Below are positions 46,250 to 54,794 of a stretch of DNA of 64,000 nt, piece by piece. How positions within the stretch are numbered: position 1 is the first letter of the stretch; every line of letters starts with the position of its first letter. Both the position numbers and the translations under genes were made by a program. Source of the stretch: Thioflexithrix psekupsensis (lineage in GTDB: Bacteria > Pseudomonadota > Gammaproteobacteria > Beggiatoales > Beggiatoaceae); the NCBI RefSeq assembly GCF_002149925.1, contig NZ_MSLT01000012.1:1108501-1172500 (forward strand). Reading direction: 5' to 3'. A model generated the notes under the pieces. That model was given only the letters and a program-made list of their open reading frames with translations. It ran no database searches and was not told where the DNA came from.

Positions 46250-46279
46250 AATATCTGGATATTCGGATATTAGGATATA
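46250..46279. promoter_or_regulatory. Probable ArsR operator, tandem ATATCC repeats
   Basis: Four ATAT repeats with 8-bp spacing, read on the minus strand as ATATCCTA-ATATCCGA-ATATCCAG-ATAT, 12 bp upstream of arsR. ArsR-type operators are AT-rich with ATAT half-sites. The position between hisZ and arsR fits an autoregulated promoter. Confidence 0.55.
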
Positions 46280-46304
46280 AAAAAGAGTGAGTCAGGTCAA
46301 ATGA

Positions 46305-47504
46305 TCACGACGATTCTTTAGTGGAATTTTTCACCTGCCATGTTCCCGCAACACAATGCACATACCGCTGGCAACCCAAAGCATCCGCATCCCCTTGCTG
46401 TCCGGGTAATTCTTGAATGACTGTTTCGCCAGAGGCACGTAAGTGATGGATAAATTGGCTTAACTGGGGATCGTCGAGTGCAGGCGCAAAAATAGCGGTT
46501 TTAGTTTCCGTTGGCACATTCGCGGCTAAGGTGCTGAGTAAACGCAAATTGGTACTGAATCCCGTCGCAGCGCGATCTCGACCGTAATAACGGCATAAAC
46601 CATCATAACGCCCCCCTTTAGCAATCGCTTGTCCTTGTCCGTCGATGTAAACGGCAAAAATAATTCCGTTGTGATAACGGTAGCCGCGGGATTCGGCGAG
46701 ATCAAAATGGTAAGTGTAATTTTCTGAAGGGGGTAATTTTTGATACAAAGTTTCCAATTCGTCTAAAGCCTGATGTACAGCCGCCGGCGCACGCGCTAAA
46801 CGTTGTCGGGCTTCGGTTAAAATAGTGGCCTCTCCATTTAAATCCAATAAAGCCAATAATAACTCCCGTAACGGCGTATCAACGCCACTTTGTGCTAATT
46901 CTAATTCTACTTCTTGGGGGGCTTTGCGTTTCATCGCGGCTAATAAGCTATTTTGTTGTGCGGGGGTTAGTTGTGCGGCTTCAACTAAGGCGTGATAAAT
47001 GCGCACATGTCCAATATCGACACAAAAATCCGTCAGTCCCATTTCCGCTAACATCGCCAACATTAAATGGATAATTTCCGCATCCGCCGCAATTCCCGCA
47101 TAACCGTATAATTCCGCGCCCATTTGCATAGGAGAACGAGAACTGGCCAGAGAATGAGGGCGAGAATGCAACACCGTACCGAGATAACACAAGCGATTGG
47201 GTGCATTGCTGTGCAAATGATGCGCATCAATCCGCGCCACTTGCGGAGTCATATCCGCACGAATCCCCAAAGTGCGCCCGTTGACTTGATCGGTAAATTT
47301 AAAGGTTTGTAATTCTAAATTACGGCCGCTTTCCGGTGGCAACAGCGATTCTACATATTCAATCATCGGCGGAATCACTAAGCGATACCCCCAACGCGCA
47401 AATAAATCGATAAAACGACGGCGTAATGTTTCTAAAACAGCCGCTTCTTCGGGCAGAGCCTCAGTAATGCCAACGGGCAGTAACCAGCGATCTTGGTAAT
47501 TCAT
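46305..47504 (-). CDS. hisZ: ATP phosphoribosyltransferase regulatory subunit
   Basis: A 399-residue HisRS-like protein lacking tRNA-synthetase activity. It begins YQDRWLLPVGITEALPEEAA and has motif 2-like RLCYLGTVLHSRP and GGRYDGLCRYYGRDRAATGFS. HisZ binds short HisG and confers histidine feedback. The start ATG shares one base with the stop of the upstream DUF2065 gene (TAATG), so it is coupled with it. Its partner hisG is at 13413-14039. Confidence 0.94.
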   Translation of the reverse strand: MNYQDRWLLPVGITEALPEEAAVLETLRRRFIDLFARWGYRLVIPPMIEYVESLLPPESGRNLELQTFKFTDQVNGRTLGIRADMTPQVARIDAHHLHSNAPNRLCYLGTVLHSRPHSLASSRSPMQMGAELYGYAGIAADAEIIHLMLAMLAEMGLTDFCVDIGHVRIYHALVEAAQLTPAQQNSLLAAMKRKAPQEVELELAQSGVDTPLRELLLALLDLNGEATILTEARQRLARAPAAVHQALDELETLYQKLPPSENYTYHFDLAESRGYRYHNGIIFAVYIDGQGQAIAKGGRYDGLCRYYGRDRAATGFSTNLRLLSTLAANVPTETKTAIFAPALDDPQLSQFIHHLRASGETVIQELPGQQGDADALGCQRYVHCVAGTWQVKNSTKESS

Positions 47505-47704
47505 TAATGTACCCAATACAGCAGAATCAGTCCAAACACCATGCTTAAAAAGCCAACGGTGCGTAATTGTGAATTGTTCAGTTGACTAATGCGGTGCAGA
47601 TGGTCGCGGAAATAAGACGGATTAAGAAAAGGCATAACGCCCTCCACGATCAGTAATAAAGCAAACGCAATTCCTAACCATTGCCAAAGTGAGGGTTCGC
47701 TCAT
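47504..47704 (-). CDS. DUF2065 small membrane protein (YjeT-like)
   Basis: A 66-residue protein with two membrane segments: LWQWLGIAFALLLIVEGVMP and TVGFLSMVFGLILLYWVH. The DUF2065 pattern is clear and the location next to hflC matches E. coli yjeT. The ATG at 47704 (MSEPSLWQW) is preferred over the longer frame. Confidence 0.88.
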   Translation of the reverse strand: MSEPSLWQWLGIAFALLLIVEGVMPFLNPSYFRDHLHRISQLNNSQLRTVGFLSMVFGLILLYWVH

Positions 47705-47729
47705 GATGATTTGACTATATGTGATACCA

Positions 47730-47796
47730 TTTTCCACCGTACTCCGTCTCCATCCTCACGCGATCACGAGAGGATGGAAAAAGCGACGGTGGAAAA
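47730..47796. repeat. Nested inverted repeats between hflC and the DUF2065 gene
   Basis: Outer arms TTTTCCACCGT (47730-47740) and ACGGTGGAAAA (47786-47796) enclose an inner pair CCATCCTC (47750-47757) and GAGGATGG (47770-47777). The arms of both pairs are perfect. It lies in the 124-bp gap and could be a terminator or processing site separating hflKC from hisZ. It could also be a REP element. Confidence 0.5.
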
Positions 47797-47828
47797 AACC
47801 GAGGTTTTAGGTTTTTCGGGTGGACAGA

Positions 47829-48710
47829 TTAAGGCTGGGACAGTTGGCCGTGGGCTTGTTTGAAATAACCGAAAAAGTCTGAATTCGGTTCTAAGACCAA
47901 AATATCATTGCGATCTTTAAAGGTATTTCGATAAGCCTGCAAACTGCGGTAAAGTGCGTAAAATTCGGGGTTTTCTCCGAAGGCTTTGGCATAAATTTCT
48001 GAGGCCGTTGCGTCACCTTCCCCGCGAATTTGTTCTGCATCGCGTTCTGCTTTGGCGATGATTTCCACGCTTTCACGGTCGGCTTCGGCGCGAATGCGCA
48101 CGGCTGAGGCTTCCCCGCGTGAGCGTAGTTCTTTCGCCACTTGCTCCCGTGCGGCTTCCATCCGTTGGAACACGGAGTCACTGACATCGCGGGGCAATTC
48201 GATCCGTTTCAAACGCACATCTAAAATTTCAATCCCGAATTCGCGGGCGCGTTGACTGGCTTGTTGCGTGATTAAGTCCATGATTTTCGCCCGATCTCCA
48301 GAGACCACTTCTTGAATGGTACGTTTACCGAATTCACTGCGTAAACCATCAGCCAGCGTTTCGGACAAGCGCAATTTAGCCCGCTCTGCGTTACCGCCGA
48401 CGGAGGTGAAATAAGTCACTACGTCTTGAATACGCCATTTAATGTACGAATCCACGATCAAATTCTTTTGTTCTCCTGTCAAGAATTGTTCGGGATTAGA
48501 ATCCACCGATTGAATCCGCGTGTCGAATTTACGCACATTTTGGATAAATGGGATTTTAAAGTGCAGTCCCGGCTCATAATCCGCACGAATAACCTTACCT
48601 AATTGCAGTTTAATCGCCGTTTCAGTTTGGCGAACGGTAAAAACTGTCGTCGAAAGCAGCATGAGGACTAAAAAAGCCACTGTACCGAGAACCATTTTAT
48701 TTTGAAACAT
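47829..48710 (-). CDS. hflC: FtsH-protease modulator HflC
   Basis: A 293-residue SPFH/prohibitin-domain protein with an N-terminal membrane anchor (VLGTVAFLVLMLLSTTVFTV) and a periplasmic SPFH domain (ETAIKLQLGKVIRADYEPGL, EFGIEILDVRLKRIELPRDV). A coiled coil follows (EAAREQVAKELRSRGEASA). It forms a complex with HflK that surrounds FtsH. The start codon overlaps the stop of hflK by one base. Confidence 0.95.
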   Translation of the reverse strand: MFQNKMVLGTVAFLVLMLLSTTVFTVRQTETAIKLQLGKVIRADYEPGLHFKIPFIQNVRKFDTRIQSVDSNPEQFLTGEQKNLIVDSYIKWRIQDVVTYFTSVGGNAERAKLRLSETLADGLRSEFGKRTIQEVVSGDRAKIMDLITQQASQRAREFGIEILDVRLKRIELPRDVSDSVFQRMEAAREQVAKELRSRGEASAVRIRAEADRESVEIIAKAERDAEQIRGEGDATASEIYAKAFGENPEFYALYRSLQAYRNTFKDRNDILVLEPNSDFFGYFKQAHGQLSQP

Positions 48711-49891
48711 TAGCGACCTCCTCGACTACGTGCGTCGTCCCGATTGCGTCCATCTTCCATGGGAATGGGGTTGCCTTGAGTGAATGACTCGCTGGCGGTG
48801 GGTGAGTTGGGACGTGCGTTGGTGAGGGGATTTTGTCCATTTTGTCCCATTAAGCGATCTAAAGGCAGCACCATTAAGTTATTATTCCCTTGTAAATCAA
48901 GCATAATTTTGCTGGTATTGCTTAATACCGACTCCATTGTCTCCAAATAAATCCGTTGACGAGTAATTTCTGGAGCGCGTTCATATTCCCGTAAAACGCT
49001 CAAGAAGCGTTGCGTTTCCCCTTCAGAGCGGGCAATCACTTGGGCGCGGTAGGCTTGTGCGCCTTGACGTAAACGTTCGGCTTCCCCGCCGGCGCGTTGA
49101 ATCACTTCGTTAGAATAGGCTTGGGCGCGGTTTTTGTCGCGTTCTTCATCTTCTCGCGCTTTAATTACGTCGGCAAAAGCAGATTGTACGGCTTCGGGGG
49201 GTTGGGCGTTTTGCATATTCACGCTGACAACGGCCAGTCCGGTGCGATAACGGTCTAAAATGTTTTGAATCAAGGCCTTAGTATCCGTAGCCACACGCTC
49301 CCGTTCAACGGTCAACACCCGCTCCATGGTGCTTGTTCCCACAATTTCACGTAACGCGCTTTCAGTGGCTTGATGTAACGTATTGTCTGGGTCTAAGACG
49401 TTAAACAGGTAATCGCGTGGGTCGGATACGCGGTATTGCACGACCAATTCGACATTGATGATGTTTTCATCTTGGGTCAACATTTGCGCGTTGTGACTGA
49501 AGGCGCGAATTTGCTGCACATTAACTTTTTCTACTTGTTCAATAGGATAGGGAATATGCCAATTTAAGCCTTGTTGGGTGGTTTGGATATAACGGCCGAA
49601 GCGGGTTTCCACCCCTTGTTCGGCGGGTTCTACCACATAAAATCCAAACAATCCCCACACGATCAAGCCCACAGCCGCAATGACACCCAGCATTGACCAA
49701 CTGATTTCGCCGCCGTCTCCGTCGCCACGAGAGCCGCCTTGACCAGAGCCACCGCGTCCCCCGCCGAAAAGGCGATTGAGTTTTGCTTGCATTTTTTTGA
49801 CGATTTCGTCCAAGTCGGGCGGACCCTGTTCGTTGTTGCGGTGGCCCCAAGGATCCTTGCTCCCACTGCCACCCGGTTCATTCCAGGCCAT
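48710..49891 (-). CDS. hflK: FtsH-protease modulator HflK
   Basis: A 393-residue SPFH protein. The Gly/Ser/Asp-rich cytoplasmic N-terminus (MAWNEPGGSGSKDPWGHRNN) is typical of HflK. One membrane segment follows (MLGVIAAVGLIVWGLFGFYV), then the SPFH domain (PAEQGVETRFGRYIQTTQQGLNWHIPYPIE) and the Ala/Arg-rich helix. It is first in the operon with hflC. No strong ribosome-binding site is visible before the ATG. Confidence 0.95.
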   Translation of the reverse strand: MAWNEPGGSGSKDPWGHRNNEQGPPDLDEIVKKMQAKLNRLFGGGRGGSGQGGSRGDGDGGEISWSMLGVIAAVGLIVWGLFGFYVVEPAEQGVETRFGRYIQTTQQGLNWHIPYPIEQVEKVNVQQIRAFSHNAQMLTQDENIINVELVVQYRVSDPRDYLFNVLDPDNTLHQATESALREIVGTSTMERVLTVERERVATDTKALIQNILDRYRTGLAVVSVNMQNAQPPEAVQSAFADVIKAREDEERDKNRAQAYSNEVIQRAGGEAERLRQGAQAYRAQVIARSEGETQRFLSVLREYERAPEITRQRIYLETMESVLSNTSKIMLDLQGNNNLMVLPLDRLMGQNGQNPLTNARPNSPTASESFTQGNPIPMEDGRNRDDARSRGGR

Positions 49892-50301
49892 TTATATTAC
49901 TCCATTGGCTATGTTTATCTGTCACTGCGTACAGTGTATTTTGTGCAAGAGGTTTTGTGCATCTTGTGCAGGTTATAGGGTGGGTCAGAGATATTACGTG
50001 CCATCAACTTGATTGTCCTGTTAGTTTACTGAGGTGGTGGGCTTGTGTTGAATTCTGAGTTAAGCCCTGCATTCTATGAATTCAACAATGGCCTTGCAAG
50101 TGATTGTGGATATTTTTCTGGGCAACCGCCGCCAATGGTTAGACAATGTATCATTTAATGCGCAGGCTGAACATAAAACCGCTCTTAAACGTGACGTAAT
50201 TCTTGCAAGCGCGTAAAATAACCGCTGGGCTTCGCTCATGCGCCACTTCTAAAAATTTTAAGGGGCAATTCCCCACATTCACTTTTCACACGACAACCAC
50301 C
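49892..50301. other. Divergent intergenic region between hflK and ycjX
   Basis: A 410-bp spacer that must contain both promoters. It holds a 46-codon open frame (50076-50216). Upstream it has repeated TTGTGCA elements near 49942-49970 (TTTTGTGCAAGAGG, TTTTGTGCATC, TTGTGCAGG). I see no terminator. Confidence 0.4.
50076..50216 (+). CDS. Possible small ORF, unknown
   Basis: A 46-codon open frame starting MNSTMALQVIVDIFLGNRRQ and ending KRDVILASA. It has no clear ribosome-binding site. It ends 86 bp before the ycjX start. Coding status is doubtful. Confidence 0.2.
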   Translation: MNSTMALQVIVDIFLGNRRQWLDNVSFNAQAEHKTALKRDVILASA

Positions 50302-51711
50302 ATGAAAACAGGTTTATTTTCGCGTTTTATTCCGCGCCAATTAGATGAAAATCTAAATCGTTCCTTAGATCGCCAAGTCAAATTAGCCGTGACGGGACTC
50401 AGTCGCAGTGGTAAAACGGTTTTTATTACCTCACTGGTGCATCAACTGCTTCATGCCAGCGAGGCGAATGTGTCTCAATTGCCGTTTTTTCGTATCGCTC
50501 ATAATGGGCGTTTGCGTGGGGTTAAAGCCATGCAGCAACCGGATTTACACATTCCTGCTTTTCGCTACGATCAAGCCATTGCCCAGTTATGTAGCCAAAC
50601 ACCCGCTTGGCCAACGCCTACCAGTGGGATTAGTGAAATTCGTTTGGCGATTCGTTACCGTTCGGACAATCTTTTTTTTAAACATGTCGCACCGATTAGT
50701 ACTTTATACTTAGACATTGTGGATTATCCTGGGGAATGGTTACTGGATTTGCCCTTGTTAAGCTGGAGTTATGAACAATGGTCTCAACACACCTTAGAAG
50801 CCTGTCAATATGAACCCCGACAGTCTTTGTCGCAAGAATGGCAAGCCTTTATTCGCACGCTCGCTTTAGATAAAGCTCCCACAGGAGACAGTATACGCCA
50901 AGCCAGTGCGTTATATACCGCCTTTTTGCATCGTTGTAAAAGTCCTGAATATGGTTTAAACGGTTTGCAGCCGGGGCGTTTTACTATGCCGGGTGATTTG
51001 GAAGGCGCGCCTTTGCTGGAATTTTGTCCATTGCCGCCGCTGTCTGGGCGTTACACGGATAATAGTGTTTATGGCGTTATGCGTAAACGTTATGATTCTT
51101 ATAAAGAACATGTGGTGAAAAAGTTTTATAATGAGCATTTTTCCAGTTTTGATCGTCAAGTGGTGTTGATTGATATTTTGCGGGCGTTAAATATTGGTAA
51201 TGCGGCATTTGAAGATACTCGTTCGGCGATTAATATGATTTTAAATAGTTTTCACTATGGTAAATCGGGATTGTTGAGTTGGTTATGGGGTTTTAAAATT
51301 GACCGTTTACTCTTCGCGGCGACCAAAGCCGACCATGCCACTCCCGAACAATTGCCGAATATGGAAAAATTTTTACAAAATATGTTGGCAAAATCGCAGC
51401 AACATGCCACTTTTGAAGGCGTAGAAACACAAACCATGGCTTTAGCGTCGGTCAAATGCACCCAAGCCGCTGAAGCCAATTATCAAGGGCGTAAAATCCC
51501 CTGTATCAAAGGCGTACCCATGTCGGGACAACAGGCTGTGGCCTTGTTTCCCGGTGAAGTGCCAATTGAAATGCCTATGGCCGAAGACTGGTCAAAAGAT
51601 CGCTTTCAATTTATGGAATTTAAACCACCCCGATTAGCCAATGTGCATGGCGGTTTGCCGCATATTCGTTTGGATCGGGCTTTAGAATTTTTGCTTGGAG
51701 ATAAATTTTAA
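50302..51711 (+). CDS. ycjX: YcjX-family GTPase-like protein
   Basis: A 469-residue P-loop protein of the DUF463 family: Walker A AVTGLSRSGKTVFITSLVHQ near residue 40 and YLDIVDYPGEWLLDLPLL as the switch region. YcjX and YcjF are heat- or phage-shock-linked proteins in E. coli. The ATG at 50302 gives MKTGLFSRFIPRQL, the family start. The stop overlaps the start of ycjF by one base (TAATG). Confidence 0.92.
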   Translation: MKTGLFSRFIPRQLDENLNRSLDRQVKLAVTGLSRSGKTVFITSLVHQLLHASEANVSQLPFFRIAHNGRLRGVKAMQQPDLHIPAFRYDQAIAQLCSQTPAWPTPTSGISEIRLAIRYRSDNLFFKHVAPISTLYLDIVDYPGEWLLDLPLLSWSYEQWSQHTLEACQYEPRQSLSQEWQAFIRTLALDKAPTGDSIRQASALYTAFLHRCKSPEYGLNGLQPGRFTMPGDLEGAPLLEFCPLPPLSGRYTDNSVYGVMRKRYDSYKEHVVKKFYNEHFSSFDRQVVLIDILRALNIGNAAFEDTRSAINMILNSFHYGKSGLLSWLWGFKIDRLLFAATKADHATPEQLPNMEKFLQNMLAKSQQHATFEGVETQTMALASVKCTQAAEANYQGRKIPCIKGVPMSGQQAVALFPGEVPIEMPMAEDWSKDRFQFMEFKPPRLANVHGGLPHIRLDRALEFLLGDKF

Positions 51712-52835
51712 TGAGCCGCGCATTAAGCCCTTTATTTTTCGATTTAAACGATGTCAAAAGTATGGACGGTGAGGAAGCGCAAGTTCCTTTGTACGTCGCG
51801 CCCATTGTTTTACCAGAAACGGTGCCATTGGAAACCAATGAACAGTTGTTGTCCCATGAACCTATTGTAGAACAATCTCCCGTCGAATCCAGCACGCAAC
51901 CCTTGACATGGCGTACAGAACCTTTTGAACTTCCCCCCGAAGCCGAACAAGAAGCCCAAGCCAATGCGCCGTTATGGATAGCATTGTTTATGGGCGTTGC
52001 GGTGTTATTTGTAGCGATTTTGTTGGTTGATACGTGGGCATTTTTGGTGGCACGTTTTAGTCACAGTGTGGTGATGGGGAGTTTTTTCAGTGTATTGATG
52101 GTGGGGATTGTGGGCGTTGCTAGTGTATTATCATGGCGTTCGTGGCAAAAATTACGGCAATTCCGCCAAGTGTCACAATTGCAGCAGGAAGGTTTACGTT
52201 TAATGCAACGCGATGGCTATGGGCAGGCGCGTCCTTATGTGAATCGGATTGCGCAGATTTACGCGCAACGCTCAGATGTTAAACGGCGTTTAGATACGTT
52301 TCAACGCAGTGTACATGATCGCCATCAAGATCGGGAAGTGTGTGCGTTGTTTTCGCAGCAAGTGATGCAGGATTTAGATCAGCGGGCGTATCGTTTGGTG
52401 GTGCAACGATCACAAGAAGCAGCATTGTTGGCGACATTAAGCCCTATTCCGTTGTTAGACGCGCTGTTGACTTTGTGGCGTAATATTCGGTTAATTCAAG
52501 ACATTGCCACGCTATATGCGGGGCGGCCGGGATTATTTGGATCGATGGCGTTGAGTGTTAGCGTGTTTCAAACCATTATTTATGCGGGAGTTAGCGAAGT
52601 GATTGCGGATGGTTTGGCGGAAAGTTTAGGCAATTCGTTTTTAGCGGTGTTATCGACGCAAGCCGCGCAAGGCATGAGTGTGGGGATTTTGACGGCACGA
52701 GTGGGGTTAAAAACCATTCAAGCCTGTCGTCCTTTGCCTTTTACGGAAGAAGAGCGTCCGCGTTTAAGAGAGATTCGCCGTGAATTAATCTGCTCTTTTA
52801 AACGTTTATTTGAAAATCGTAAAGAAGCGCATTAA
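51711..52835 (+). CDS. ycjF: YcjF-family membrane protein (DUF697/TIGR01620)
   Basis: A 374-residue inner-membrane protein. Two central membrane segments (LWIALFMGVAVLFVAILLVD and VVMGSFFSVLMVGIVGVASV) are followed by the DUF697 region (ATLSPIPLLDALLTLWRNIR, TARVGLKTIQACRPLPF). The N-terminus is acidic and cytoplasmic. It is coupled to ycjX. Confidence 0.9.
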   Translation: MSRALSPLFFDLNDVKSMDGEEAQVPLYVAPIVLPETVPLETNEQLLSHEPIVEQSPVESSTQPLTWRTEPFELPPEAEQEAQANAPLWIALFMGVAVLFVAILLVDTWAFLVARFSHSVVMGSFFSVLMVGIVGVASVLSWRSWQKLRQFRQVSQLQQEGLRLMQRDGYGQARPYVNRIAQIYAQRSDVKRRLDTFQRSVHDRHQDREVCALFSQQVMQDLDQRAYRLVVQRSQEAALLATLSPIPLLDALLTLWRNIRLIQDIATLYAGRPGLFGSMALSVSVFQTIIYAGVSEVIADGLAESLGNSFLAVLSTQAAQGMSVGILTARVGLKTIQACRPLPFTEEERPRLREIRRELICSFKRLFENRKEAH

Positions 52836-52849
52836 AAGGAACAATCATC

Positions 52850-53029
52850 ATGGGAATGTTGGTCAGTATCGTTGTTTTAATCGCTAATATTTATGCGATT
52901 CTTAAAATTGTTGAAAGTTCAGTGAATACCTTAGAAAAGGTGATTTGGATTGTGTTAATTTTGGTTTTACCGGTGATTGGATTTATAGTGTGGTTTTTCT
53001 TTGGGCCGGGAAAGAAAAATGCCTTTTAA
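52850..53029 (+). CDS. Small PLDc_N-type membrane protein
   Basis: A 59-residue protein with two membrane segments: MGMLVSIVVLIANIYAILKI and VIWIVLILVLPVIGFIVWFF, ending in FGPGKK. The VIWI(V/I)L(I/V)L..P..G...W...G pattern is that of PLDc_N domains (phospholipase D N-terminal membrane piece) found as single small proteins. AAAAGGA lies upstream of the ATG. Its last 11 bp overlap the universal stress protein gene, so they are coupled. Confidence 0.8.
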   Translation: MGMLVSIVVLIANIYAILKIVESSVNTLEKVIWIVLILVLPVIGFIVWFFFGPGKKNAF

Positions 53030-53840
53030 GAAAATTCTTTTTCTGCTGGATAGCACAGACAATATTGAGTCACAATTAAAATTTGCTGTGACATTTGCTG
53101 AACACCATCAAGCCTATTTACAGGGTTTATATGTGATTCCACCGCGTTTTATTCCGCCTTATACGGAAATTGTGGTGGGGGTGGAGCGTTTAGAACAGGA
53201 ATTGGCGCATTTGGCAGAAAAAGAAATGCGGCGTTTAAAGATGTTATTTACCCAATACGCCCGTCATGCTAATGTCAAACATGAATGGTTGACGCTTTCT
53301 GGCGATTTGATTGATACGGTGGTGCATCATGCGCGCTATAGTGATTTATTAATCGTCGGTCAAGAAGATAGAAATAGTTTATTTAAACGGTCGCGGGATT
53401 GGTTAGATCATGTGATTTTAATGACGGGAACGCCTGTTTTTGCCTTGCCCTATATTGAGATTGGAACGATTGATTTAAAGCGAATTTTAATTGCATGGAA
53501 TGGCAGTCGGGAAGCGATTCGTGCGGTGCGAGATGCGTTGCCGTTATTGCAAGCGGCGCAATGGGTAGAAATAATGACCATTGAGCTAGAAAATGCGCAG
53601 GAGTTAAGTGATTCTTTAGCGCGTTATTTACAGCAACATGGCATTCACAGTCAAACTCATCACGTGCCAGCACGGGATATTGAAATTGGTGCGATGTTAT
53701 TATCCCGTGTCAGTGATGAAAGTATTAACGCGATTGTCATGGGAGCTTATGGTCATTCTCGTTTTCGAGAATTGATTTTAGGCGGCGTGACGCGCCATAT
53801 TTTACAACAAATGACTGTGCCTGTTTTTATGTCGCATTAG
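53019..53840 (+). CDS. Universal stress protein, two-domain (UspE-like)
   Basis: A 273-residue protein with two Usp domains. The first (about 1-150) has PFKKILFLLDSTDN and DLLIVGQEDRNSLFKRSRDW. The second (about 155-273) has LKRILIAWNGSREAIRAVRD and the ATP-binding GAYGHSRFRELILGGVTRHI. Tandem Usp proteins act in stress tolerance. Start ATG at 53019 is preferred (MPFKKILFLLDS). Confidence 0.9.
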   Translation: MPFKKILFLLDSTDNIESQLKFAVTFAEHHQAYLQGLYVIPPRFIPPYTEIVVGVERLEQELAHLAEKEMRRLKMLFTQYARHANVKHEWLTLSGDLIDTVVHHARYSDLLIVGQEDRNSLFKRSRDWLDHVILMTGTPVFALPYIEIGTIDLKRILIAWNGSREAIRAVRDALPLLQAAQWVEIMTIELENAQELSDSLARYLQQHGIHSQTHHVPARDIEIGAMLLSRVSDESINAIVMGAYGHSRFRELILGGVTRHILQQMTVPVFMSH

Positions 53841-53860
53841 GCTTGTTTTATTCCAATAGA

Positions 53861-53899
53861 AAACCTGATAGATTTTTAAATTTATCAGGTTTTATTTTT
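53861..53899 (+). terminator. Intrinsic terminator after the universal stress gene
   Basis: AAACCTGATA (53861-53870) pairs perfectly with TATCAGGTTT (53883-53892) across a 12-nt AT-rich loop, followed by TATTTTTG. It lies 20 bp after the stop codon. Confidence 0.85.
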
Positions 53900-53951
53900 G
53901 ATGGGTTATCCTAAATTGGATATAAGATGATGTTATTATTCACCTGAAAAA

Positions 53952-53989
53952 TAAAAAAAGCCCAGACTTAAACAAAGTTGTCTGGGCTT
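53952..53989 (-). terminator. Intrinsic terminator of the RRM gene
   Basis: AAGCCCAGAC (53958-53967) and GTCTGGGCTT (53980-53989) are perfect 10-bp arms around a 12-nt loop. On the minus strand the stem is followed by a run of seven T (53953-53959 complement), a strong terminator for the RNA-binding protein gene. Confidence 0.88.
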
Positions 53990-54032
53990 CTTTATGAGAC
54001 CGTCCTAAAAAGCGAAAATTCGCGGTTTAGGA

Positions 54033-54308
54033 TTAGTGTCTGAATCTACGTTGTGGTGGACGTTCACCGCGAGGACGGGCTTGGTTCACTTTCAAATTAC
54101 GTCCTTTGACGGCCAACTCGTTTAACGCTTTGATCGCTTCTTCGGCTTCGGCTTGCTTGGGCATTTCCACAAAGGCGAACCCTTTGGATTGTCCGGTCAA
54201 TTTGTCGATAATCAAGTTGACGTTAGCGACTTCTCCGTATTCGGCAAACAGGTTTCTCAGTTCGTCTTCAGTCAGACTATAGGATAAATTCCCTACATAT
54301 ATATTCAT
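54033..54308 (-). CDS. RRM-domain RNA-binding protein
   Basis: A 91-residue protein with one RNA recognition motif: RNP2 MNIYVGNLSYSLTEDELRNL and RNP1 SKGFAFVEMP. The tail is basic and Arg-rich (NQARPRGERPPQRRFRH). Such small RRM proteins in bacteria resemble cold-induced Rbp proteins. The ATG at 54308 gives the RNP2 start. The frame continues upstream to 54407 without family support. A long untranslated leader is likely (gap to 54794). Confidence 0.92.
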   Translation of the reverse strand: MNIYVGNLSYSLTEDELRNLFAEYGEVANVNLIIDKLTGQSKGFAFVEMPKQAEAEEAIKALNELAVKGRNLKVNQARPRGERPPQRRFRH

Positions 54309-54794
54309 CAAGATATTTCTCTTCTCACGTATGTTGAATCGAAAAAACACCACCAAAGAACCAACATACAGAACTTTCCCGGTGATGACAGCCAAGAAGC
54401 TGATCAAAACAAAGTGACACAGCTACGAAACATTGCTTAATATCGACTAGAACCAAGCCGCTTGCGCGCCTGTTTCAATTTCGCTGCAAGTTGTTACTAG
54501 TTTAGAGCAATTGTACAAAAAAGCTATACCCTACACCCAAAATTAGCTAATATTTTTTCACAACACAAAAAAAACTCAATTCAGCACCTAATTTGCCTTA
54601 GAGGCTGTCGTCACGAAGGGATAAATGGTTACAATTGCAAAACTTTTAAGGTAATTTTTTATCCCAATCCAGCAATTGCTGTGTCTGTGGATGTTTCGGT
54701 AAGTGTTGCGCGAGTTGGCTGACGTTTGATGCGATTCATCACTTCATCGCATCCTACCTCGCTCGGCTACCCATCTTACGAGTTAAAAAATATC
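54309..54794. other. Intergenic region upstream of the RRM and type IIG genes
   Basis: 486 bp with no convincing gene. The minus-strand leader of the RRM gene occupies the left part. At about 54657-54750 the minus strand carries a short open stretch ending VSQLAQHLPKHPQTQQ..., which may be the tail of a lost gene. GATGCGATTCATCACTTCATCGCATCCTACC (54730-54760) is a small imperfect palindrome near the type IIG start. Confidence 0.35.

Noticed and set aside
53952..54032. Hairpin-rich stretch that could be a small RNA
   Set aside because: Explained by the terminator of the RRM gene and an inverted repeat next to its stop; no independent promoter seen.
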